A stretch of 5,954 nucleotides of DNA from contig JAGCSS010000393.1 of NCBI GenBank assembly GCA_017964055.1, forward strand, positions 1 through 5,954, read 5' to 3'. Of the stretch, positions 1 through 4,634 are shown one piece after another; the first letter of the stretch is position 1, and each line of letters starts with the position of its first letter. Origin of the DNA: Lachnospiraceae bacterium (GTDB lineage: Bacteria; Bacillota; Clostridia; Lachnospirales; Lachnospiraceae). The position numbers were made by a program, and so were the translations under genes. The notes under the pieces are model-generated. The model made no database searches. It worked only from the letters and a program-made list of their open reading frames with translations, and had not been told where the DNA came from.

Positions 1-647
1 CCGACATGGATGACCTCGAAGCCGAGGATGGTCTCTACGGCCTCTCTCGAAAGTCTCTCGATCTCGGCGAAATTGCCCGCCGCAACAAGCTTCTTGTCCA
101 CCATCCAGCTGCCGCCGCACGCGAGGACCTTATTAAATGAAAGGTAGTTGTTGATATTGCCCGAATTGATCCCGCCGGTAGGCATGAACTTCACGCCGCT
201 GTAAGGCGCGCTCATTGCCTTGATCATCGCGATGCCGCCTGCCGCCTCTGCGGGGAAGAACTTAACGACCTCGAGACCGTATTCGAGAGCCACCTCGATG
301 TCCGACGGTGAAGAGCAGCCGGGTGTAACCGGGATACCCTTATTTACACAGTATTCAACTACCTTGGGATTAAGTCCGGGGCTGACGATGAACTTTGCTC
401 CCGCCGCAACCGCGCGGTCAACCTGCTCAGTCGTGAGCACGGTACCCGCTCCTGTGAGCATCTCGGGAAGCTCTCTCGTTAAAGTCCTGATAACCTCTTC
501 TGCCGCAGCTGTCCTGAAAGTAACCTCAGCGCATGCTATGCCGCCTGCCAGCAACGCTTTGCCCAAAGGCAGCGCGTCTTTTGCATCATCGAGGGCGATG
601 ACGGGCACAATGCCGATCTTGCCCAGCCTGACCAATACGTCGTTCAT
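1..647 (-). CDS. eda: KDPG/KHG aldolase, 3' end cut by window edge (probable fusion form)
   Basis: Class I aldolase that cleaves 2-keto-3-deoxy-6-phosphogluconate to pyruvate and glyceraldehyde-3-phosphate, and usually also 4-hydroxy-2-oxoglutarate. It acts in the cytosol in the Entner-Doudoroff and uronate pathways. In the 215 visible residues the family motifs occur in order: GIVPVIA near residue 12, EVTFRT with catalytic Glu41, GAGTV at 66-70, SPGLNP near 89, TPGCSSPSD near 108, KFFPAE with Schiff-base Lys129, and MPTGGI near 155. The start ATG (645-647) follows a perfect AGGAGG (655-660) at 7-base spacing. No stop codon is reached at the edge. Family knowledge: E. coli Eda is about 213 residues, so this frame should be ending, yet it continues as LGFEVIHVG. 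I recall this junction from clostridial aldolases of roughly 320 residues with a C-terminal glyoxalase/VOC-like domain. The aldolase call is firm; the fusion is inferred. It is divergent from the IclR gene. Confidence 0.93.
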   Translation of the reverse strand, partial: MNDVLVRLGKIGIVPVIALDDAKDALPLGKALLAGGIACAEVTFRTAAAEEVIRTLTRELPEMLTGAGTVLTTEQVDRAVAAGAKFIVSPGLNPKVVEYCVNKGIPVTPGCSSPSDIEVALEYGLEVVKFFPAEAAGGIAMIKAMSAPYSGVKFMPTGGINSGNINNYLSFNKVLACGGSWMVDKKLVAAGNFAEIERLSREAVETILGFEVIHV

Positions 648-665
648 TTTGTAACCTCCTTAATC

Positions 666-682
666 GTTTCGTATAGTGAAAC
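666..682. promoter_or_regulatory. Inverted repeat GTTTC-N7-GAAAC in the eda leader, possible operator
   Basis: The arms GTTTC (666-670) and GAAAC (678-682) flank 7 bases. The site lies between the predicted eda transcription start (about 700) and its ribosome binding site, where a bound repressor could block elongation. The arms are only 5 bp, so chance occurrence is possible. Operator function is inferred from position beside an IclR-family gene. Confidence 0.35.
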
Positions 683-706
683 TCTGTTTTGCTCTATGAT
701 ACTTCG

Positions 707-735
707 ATTATATAACCAACACCGATAAATGTCTA
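707..735 (-). promoter_or_regulatory. Sigma-A promoter for eda
   Basis: Read on the minus strand, a -35 box TAGACA (735-730, 5 of 6 to consensus) is followed after exactly 17 bases by a perfect -10 box TATAAT (712-707). Transcription would start near 700 and give a leader of about 50 bases before the eda ATG. This is the best promoter match in the divergent region. Confidence 0.75.
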
Positions 736-752
736 GAATTCCCTATATACCC

Positions 753-781
753 TTGTGTTTTATATTATCTAATGATAATAT
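753..781 (+). promoter_or_regulatory. Weak promoter for the IclR-family gene
   Basis: A -35-like TTGTGT (753-758) is followed by two overlapping -10 candidates, GATAAT (774-779, 15-base spacer) and TAATAT (776-781, 17-base spacer). Both fall inside the right arm of the inverted repeat at 762-781, which would suit autorepression. The region is AT-rich, so the exact boxes are uncertain. Confidence 0.35.
762..781. promoter_or_regulatory. Perfect 8-bp inverted repeat, candidate IclR-family operator
   Basis: ATATTATC (762-769) and GATAATAT (774-781) are exact reverse complements around the 4-base centre TAAT. It is the longest perfect dyad in the divergent region. It overlaps the presumed -10 of the regulator gene and lies upstream of the eda -35 box. 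A regulator dimer could therefore repress its own gene and influence eda. AT-rich composition raises the chance of a random palindrome. Confidence 0.45.
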
Positions 782-791
782 TAAAATGTGG

Positions 792-806
792 TTTCACAAT
801 GTGGAA
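792..806. promoter_or_regulatory. Imperfect palindrome TTnCACA-A-TGTGnAA before the regulator gene
   Basis: The dyad is centred on base 799, with perfect CACA/TGTG inner arms and TT/AA outer arms. One non-matching pair (T794 against G804) breaks each arm. The AATGTGG in it (798-804) also occurs 13 bases upstream (785-791). It sits 25 bases before the chosen ATG and could be a second operator, but the evidence is symmetry and position only. Confidence 0.3.
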
Positions 807-815
807 TTATCTATG

Positions 816-820
816 AAGGA
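816..820 (+). promoter_or_regulatory. Ribosome binding site fixing the IclR-gene start at 831
   Basis: AAGGA lies 10 bases before ATG 831. The in-frame upstream starts at 729, 786 and 813 have no comparable site and would translate the operator and promoter region. Confidence 0.6.
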
Positions 821-830
821 AGCATCAGAA

Positions 831-1613
831 ATGGATACAAAAACTACCAATCCGATCCAGTCTGCGGACAGGATCTTCGCAATACTTGAAGCTCTCGCGG
901 ATCACGGATCCATGAGGATCATCGATCTGAGCGAGCAGCTGGAGCTCCACAAAAGCACGGTACACCGTCTCCTGGCTTCGCTCATCAGCATGGGCTATGT
1001 GACGCAGAACGAGCAGACCGGCGCGTATGCCCTCACATACAAACTGGTCGAGATGTCGGGCAAGATCCTTAAAAATACCGATATCCTGAACCTTGTCAGG
1101 CCCTACGCAGAGCAGCTCAGCAACGCATGCGACGAGACCGTGCATTTCGTCAAAAAGACCGGGAGCAACGTTTTATACATAGAAAAGCTCGAATCCCAGT
1201 CGGTCAAGGCCCGCTCGTTCCGCCTGTCTTCGCAGGTCGGACTTACCCGCCCGATGTACTGTTCCGCGGTCGGAAAGGTCATACTTGCATATCTTCCCGC
1301 CGAAGAAGTTAAGTCTATATGGGATTCTTCCGATATAGTGAAAAAGACCGATTATACGATAACGGATTTTAAGACCCTCAAAAAGGAGCTTGAACTGATC
1401 CGTACCAGAGGCTATGCCCTCGATAATGAGGAAAACGAGCTCGGCATCAGATGCATAGCCGTTCCCGTATTCGATTACCATGACACCCCGCAGTACGCTC
1501 TCAGTGTTTCCACACTGGTGAGCAGGATGCCCGATGAGCGTCTCGAGAGTCTCTCTGCGCAGCTGCTCTCGACTGCCCGTGACATTTCCCGGGTTTTGGG
1601 CCACAAAGAATAA
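831..1613 (+). CDS. IclR-family transcriptional regulator
   Basis: A 260-residue DNA-binding regulator of usual IclR length. The N-terminal winged helix-turn-helix covers about residues 8-75: IQSADRIFAIL opens the domain, HKSTVHRLLASL near 40 is the recognition helix, and GYVTQNEQTGAY is the wing. A linker helix leads to the C-terminal effector domain (about 85-258). That domain carries the family signatures PMYCSAVGKVILAYLP (141-156) and GYALDNEENELGIRCIAVPV (194-213), which form the small-molecule pocket. I start it at ATG 831 because AAGGA precedes it and the conserved region begins just after. The frame stays open back to 729, but that stretch has no conserved sequence and overlaps the control region. 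Divergence from eda suggests a KdgR-like role sensing a sugar-acid intermediate. The ligand is inferred, so no symbol is given. The HD-GYP gene follows after 21 bases, so the two are probably co-transcribed. Confidence 0.93.
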   Translation: MDTKTTNPIQSADRIFAILEALADHGSMRIIDLSEQLELHKSTVHRLLASLISMGYVTQNEQTGAYALTYKLVEMSGKILKNTDILNLVRPYAEQLSNACDETVHFVKKTGSNVLYIEKLESQSVKARSFRLSSQVGLTRPMYCSAVGKVILAYLPAEEVKSIWDSSDIVKKTDYTITDFKTLKKELELIRTRGYALDNEENELGIRCIAVPVFDYHDTPQYALSVSTLVSRMPDERLESLSAQLLSTARDISRVLGHKE

Positions 1614-1634
1614 CCATCAGGAGGTATTTCCCCC

Positions 1635-2732
1635 ATGGATATGAAACGTATAAATATCACCGAAGCCGCACCGGGCATGCTTGTCGCGGAGGATATCCTC
1701 AACAGCGCCAACCAGCTGATCGTTCCGAAGAATTCGGCGCTCACGGACAAGGCTATTGCCCGTATGCGTTTCCATATGATAGGCAGCTTCCGTATCTTTG
1801 TCGAAGACGGCGAAGCTCCCGCAGCTCCCGAACCCGTTTCATCGGGCGCAGAGCCTTCTTATTTCGATAAGCTCCGCGACACCCCCGAGTTTCTCGCGTA
1901 CAGCGGTTCATTCAACAATACCGTCTCCGTAATGGAAGACGAATTCAAAAAGATGCTCGAGGGCAAGACTATCGCCGACACCGAGACTCTTACGGCAGCC
2001 ACCGCAAACCTGCGCGCTTCCTGCCGTACGGGCATCCAGGTATTCGACCTGCTCCACTGCTTCCGCGAGTACGACGACATCACCTATGCTCATTCGCTGA
2101 ATGTCTCGCTGATCTGCGCCGTTGAGGGTGAGTGGCTCGGCTTCAGCGACAAGGACATCCAGATCCTGATCCAGTGCGGTCTCTACCACGATGTCGGAAA
2201 GATGATGATCCCGAAATCGATCCTTGACAAGACCACGCCTCTTACTCCCGATGAAAAGAAGACCGTCGAGAGTCACACGATCCAGGGCTACAATTTCCTC
2301 AAGGACAAGGACCTCGACAACCGCATAAAGCTCAGCGCAGTCATGCATCACGAGCGCTGCGACGGCAGCGGCTACCCGATGAACCTGACCGCCGACAAGA
2401 TCGACAATTTCGCAAAGATCGTCGCGATCGCCGATGTATATGAAGCCATGACGAGCCCGCGCTCCTACCGTAAGGCAAAGTGTCCTTTCGAGGTAATGCG
2501 CATGTTCGAGAGCGAAGGTCTCTCGCATTTCGATCCGAAGTATCTGATGGTATTCATGGAAAATATCACCCAGAGCTACATGGGCACCCATGTCCGCCTG
2601 AATGACGGCACGGTCGGAACCATCGTCTACATCAACAAGCTTTGCTATTCAAAGCCCCTGATCCAGACAAGCGACGGCAATTACATCGATCTGTCCAAAC
2701 AGAACCGTCTGTATATCGAAGCAATGCTGTAA
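1635..2732 (+). CDS. HD-GYP domain phosphohydrolase, probable cyclic-di-GMP phosphodiesterase
   Basis: A 365-residue soluble protein with no signal peptide or membrane segment. Residues 1-57 (RINITEAAPGMLVAEDIL, then QLIVPKNSALTDKAI) match the small N-terminal module common in clostridial HD-GYP proteins. Residues 58-80 form an Ala/Pro-rich linker. The HD-GYP core runs about 147-310, with His153 (YAHSLNV), the HD pair His185-Asp186 followed by GK, His214, the HHERCDGSGYP signature (238-248) and Asp267 (ADVYEAMTS). All expected metal-ligand motifs are intact. The C-terminal 50 residues (YMGTHVRLNDGTVGTIVYIN) look like the small beta tail often found on these proteins. Family members hydrolyse c-di-GMP to pGpG or GMP using a two- or three-metal centre; activity here is inferred. 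The ATG follows AGGAGG (1619-1624) after 10 bases. With no sensor domain visible, control may come through the upstream regulator's transcript. Confidence 0.92.
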   Translation: MDMKRINITEAAPGMLVAEDILNSANQLIVPKNSALTDKAIARMRFHMIGSFRIFVEDGEAPAAPEPVSSGAEPSYFDKLRDTPEFLAYSGSFNNTVSVMEDEFKKMLEGKTIADTETLTAATANLRASCRTGIQVFDLLHCFREYDDITYAHSLNVSLICAVEGEWLGFSDKDIQILIQCGLYHDVGKMMIPKSILDKTTPLTPDEKKTVESHTIQGYNFLKDKDLDNRIKLSAVMHHERCDGSGYPMNLTADKIDNFAKIVAIADVYEAMTSPRSYRKAKCPFEVMRMFESEGLSHFDPKYLMVFMENITQSYMGTHVRLNDGTVGTIVYINKLCYSKPLIQTSDGNYIDLSKQNRLYIEAML

Positions 2733-2742
2733 AAAAGAAAAA

Positions 2743-2772
2743 AGTGCCTGTCACCATACGGTGACAGGCACT
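2743..2772 (-). terminator. Intrinsic terminator of murA (perfect 13-bp hairpin)
   Basis: The arm AGTGCCTGTCACC (2743-2755) and its exact complement (2760-2772) enclose a 4-base loop. On the minus strand the hairpin follows the murA stop (2780) by 7 bases and is followed by a tract of T residues broken by one C (bases 2731-2742), the form of a rho-independent terminator. On the plus strand the A-rich run precedes the stem and no T tract follows. The HD-GYP transcript therefore gets the stem but no U tract, and termination there would be weaker. The minus-strand T tract reaches into the HD-GYP stop codon. Confidence 0.88.
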
Positions 2773-2779
2773 GATCATA

Positions 2780-4075
2780 TCAGCCCGCCTTAAGCTTGAA
2801 CTTCTGGATAGCCTTTGTATCGCTGTCCTCTACTCTCTCTATCATGGCTCCGAGCTCCTTGAGCTTAACCTCGAAGTGCTCATAGCCTCTCTCTATATAC
2901 TCAACCTGCTCAACAATGGTGAAGCCCTCCGCTGCGAGGCCCGCGATAACGAGTGCCGCGCCCGCGCGAAGGTCGGGTGAGCAAACCGTAGCTCCGGTAA
3001 GCTTCTCCACACCGTTGATGATAGCGGTATTGCCTTCAACCTTAATGCTCGCTCCCATCCTGGTGAGCTCATCCACGTACTTAAATCTGTTCTCGAAAAT
3101 GCTCTCCGTAACGATGCTCGTGCCCACGCTGAACGCCAGCGCCGCAGTCATCTGAGGCTGCATATCCGTAGGGAATCCGGGATATACAAGTGTCTTGAGC
3201 TGTGTGTTTCCGAGTCTCTTATTCGCGATAACCCTGATGGAGTCATCGTCCTCCGTAACCTCGCAGCCGATCTCGAGAAGCTTTGCCGTAATGGCCTCGA
3301 GGTGCTTCGGGATAACGTTTCTTATAAGAACATCGCCGCGTGTGGCCGCAGCCGCAAGCATGAATGTTCCTGCCTCGATCTGATCGGGAATGATCGAATA
3401 GGTGCTGCCGTGCAGGCTCTCAACGCCGCGGATCCTGATAACATCGGTTCCCGCGCCCTTGATGTTGGCTCCCATGCTGTTAAGGAAGTTCGCAACATCT
3501 ACGACATGGGGCTCCTTTGCGCAGTTCTCGAGGATGGTCTGACCCTCCGCAAGAACCGAAGCCAGCATAACATTGATCGTGGCACCTACCGAAACCAGGT
3601 CGAAATAGATATGGTTTCCGGTCAGCTTTTCTGCTTTGGCGTTAACCATACCAAAGCTGATGTCCACTTCGGCACCGAGTGCCCTGAAGCCCTTCGTATG
3701 CTGCTCGATGGGTCTGCTGCCGATATTGCAGCCGCCCGGGAGCGGAACCTGCGCGCTGCCGCACTTTCCGAGAAGCGCTCCGATAAGATAATATGATCCG
3801 CGCATCTTGCGCATGCTTTCGTTGTCTACCTCTACGCTGTTGATCGTGCCGACGATCCTCACGGTATGTCTGTCGATCCTCTCAACCACCGCACCGATCT
3901 CGCGGATGGCATCAAGCAAAACGTTTATATCAAGCACATCGGGAAGGTTCTCGATGACAACAGGCTCATTGGTCATTATCGCTGCCGCAATAACTCCGAG
4001 CGCCGCATTCTTTGCCCCGTTGATGACAACTTCACCGGCAAGGCTGCGGCCCCCTTTGATAATATATTGTTCCAT
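2780..4075 (-). CDS. murA: UDP-N-acetylglucosamine 1-carboxyvinyltransferase
   Basis: Cytosolic enzyme of the first committed step of peptidoglycan synthesis. It transfers enolpyruvate from phosphoenolpyruvate to UDP-N-acetylglucosamine. At 431 residues it is slightly longer than E. coli MurA (about 419) and normal for Firmicutes. Visible active-site elements are Lys22-Asn23 in GAKNAAL, Arg92 in KMRGSYY, the mobile loop PGGCNIGSRPIEQH with Cys116 and Arg121, and Asp303 in GFPTDMQPQ. The two-lobed inside-out barrel pattern is complete. Cys116 is the residue fosfomycin alkylates; forms with Asp there are naturally resistant, so this type is expected to be sensitive. The ATG is preceded by AGAGGTGG at close spacing. 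Many Firmicutes carry two murA paralogues, and which one this is cannot be told here. It is a single gene, divergent from the Ig-like gene and convergent with the HD-GYP gene, with its own terminator. Confidence 0.97.
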   Translation of the reverse strand: MEQYIIKGGRSLAGEVVINGAKNAALGVIAAAIMTNEPVVIENLPDVLDINVLLDAIREIGAVVERIDRHTVRIVGTINSVEVDNESMRKMRGSYYLIGALLGKCGSAQVPLPGGCNIGSRPIEQHTKGFRALGAEVDISFGMVNAKAEKLTGNHIYFDLVSVGATINVMLASVLAEGQTILENCAKEPHVVDVANFLNSMGANIKGAGTDVIRIRGVESLHGSTYSIIPDQIEAGTFMLAAAATRGDVLIRNVIPKHLEAITAKLLEIGCEVTEDDDSIRVIANKRLGNTQLKTLVYPGFPTDMQPQMTAALAFSVGTSIVTESIFENRFKYVDELTRMGASIKVEGNTAIINGVEKLTGATVCSPDLRAGAALVIAGLAAEGFTIVEQVEYIERGYEHFEVKLKELGAMIERVEDSDTKAIQKFKLKAG

Positions 4076-4118
4076 TTTCCACCTCTATATGATTCGTTCC
4101 GAAAACGAGTTAATGATC

Positions 4119-4148
4119 ATCATGACATAATTCAGACAAAGATGTCAA
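4119..4148 (-). promoter_or_regulatory. Possible second, proximal murA promoter
   Basis: On the minus strand a perfect -35 box TTGACA (4148-4143) is followed after 18 bases by CATGAT (4124-4119, 4 of 6 to TATAAT). It would give a leader of about 37 bases. The weak -10 makes it less convincing than the distal promoter; the two could work in tandem. Confidence 0.35.
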
Positions 4149-4164
4149 AATTATGGTTAAAACA

Positions 4165-4192
4165 ATTATAACACAACAGTAGAAAAAGTAAA
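4165..4192 (-). promoter_or_regulatory. Distal murA promoter, TTTACT-16-TATAAT
   Basis: On the minus strand, TTTACT (4192-4187) and a perfect TATAAT (4170-4165) are separated by 16 bases. Transcription would start near 4158 with a leader of about 82 bases. It is the mirror image of the promoter at 4217-4244. Confidence 0.65.
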
Positions 4193-4225
4193 CCCCTCAG
4201 AATGCCCAATCCTGTATTTACTTTT
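4184..4225. repeat. 9-bp inverted repeat spanning two divergent -35 boxes
   Basis: AAAAGTAAA (4184-4192) and TTTACTTTT (4217-4225) are exact reverse complements 24 bases apart. The arms contain the -35 boxes of the murA and Ig-like promoters. The centre is 4204.5 and both -10 boxes begin 34.5 bases from it, so the promoter region is dyad-symmetric. It could bind a shared factor, or merely reflect two similar promoters. Confidence 0.55.
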
Positions 4226-4244
4226 CCCGATTTCGTTGTATAAT
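4217..4244 (+). promoter_or_regulatory. Promoter for the Ig-like domain gene, TTTACT-16-TATAAT
   Basis: TTTACT (4217-4222, 4 of 6 to consensus) and a perfect TATAAT (4239-4244) are separated by 16 bases. Transcription would start near 4251, leaving a leader of about 42 bases before ATG 4293. Confidence 0.7.
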
Positions 4245-4277
4245 ATTCGCGAAGGCAAAGCAAGAAATAAGAGCAAG

Positions 4278-4283
4278 AAAGGA
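4278..4283 (+). promoter_or_regulatory. Ribosome binding site fixing the Ig-like gene start at 4293
   Basis: AAAGGA lies 9 bases before ATG 4293. The only longer in-frame option is a TTG at 4236, which overlaps the -10 box and would fall upstream of the predicted transcript start. Confidence 0.6.
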
Positions 4284-4292
4284 TCAGGACGG

Positions 4293-4631
4293 ATGCCCAA
4301 TTATCTCAATATCGTAAATGTTTCCGGAGAAGATAAGCGTCTGGTCAAGCAGGACCTTAAATTCCGCACGGGAAAGTTTATCTGGAGGATCGTTTTCAAT
4401 ATCCCGTTAAACCCCGCCACGGTCAATAACGACAACCTCATGGTGTATACGAGCCAGGGTACTCTGGTCGACACCAGGATCTCATACAATCCCGATCTCC
4501 ACGCGATCGAGATCGAACCCACCGAGGCCTATGCCTCGGGCGAAAACTATACCCTTCACGTTACAAAAAAGGTTGAATCAAAAGGAGGCCAGAATCTCAA
4601 GAATGAGATCGACCTCGAATTTGTAGTGTAA
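4293..4631 (+). CDS. Stand-alone Ig-like (Big_5/SbsA-like) domain protein
   Basis: A 112-residue protein. Residues 26-112 follow the bacterial Ig-like pattern of the SbsA/Big_5 type: FNIPLNPATVNNDNL (35-49), a VYTSQGTLVDTRISY strand pair, IEIEPTEAYASGENYTLHV, and a closing strand NEIDLEFVV. The PLNPATV and P-x5-Y-x2-G-x2-YTL spacing is characteristic. Normally such domains are repeated in large secreted or surface proteins. Here there is one copy, with no signal peptide, membrane segment, anchor or catalytic motif, so a cytosolic place is implied. The first 25 residues (NYLNIVNVSGEDKRLVKQDL) are not recognised. A function cannot be assigned; a binding or structural role is possible. It has its own promoter facing murA and ends 3 bases from the stop of the convergent AAA-like gene. 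Confidence 0.8.
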   Translation: MPNYLNIVNVSGEDKRLVKQDLKFRTGKFIWRIVFNIPLNPATVNNDNLMVYTSQGTLVDTRISYNPDLHAIEIEPTEAYASGENYTLHVTKKVESKGGQNLKNEIDLEFVV

Positions 4632-4634
4632 GCC

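Noticed and set aside
220..654. Open frame on the plus strand opposite the aldolase
   Set aside because: It lies antisense to a gene with a full set of aldolase motifs; its Ser/Thr/Ala-rich product resembles no family.
729..830. Longer N-terminus for the IclR-family protein (ATG at 729, 786 or 813)
   Set aside because: This stretch holds the promoter and dyads, has no conserved residues, and only ATG 831 has a good ribosome binding site. ATG 813 cannot be fully excluded.
1908..2591. 227-codon frame on the minus strand opposite the HD-GYP gene
   Set aside because: It results from the GC-rich third codon positions of the real gene; the plus-strand protein has intact catalytic motifs.
3302..3796. 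164-codon plus-strand frame opposite murA
   Set aside because: It is antisense to the conserved active-site region of murA, with no ribosome binding site or recognisable domain.
4094..4108. Small hairpin TCGTT/AACGA in the murA leader
   Set aside because: A 5-bp stem with a 5-base loop is too weak to call an attenuator or terminator; no T tract follows.
4236..4292. TTG start giving a 131-residue Ig-like protein
   Set aside because: The TTG overlaps the TATAAT box and lies upstream of the predicted transcript start, and it lacks a ribosome binding site.
4581..4626. Internal AAAGGAGG inside the Ig-like gene as a start of another small gene
   Set aside because: The next ATG (4603) is 14 bases away and its frame stops after seven codons.
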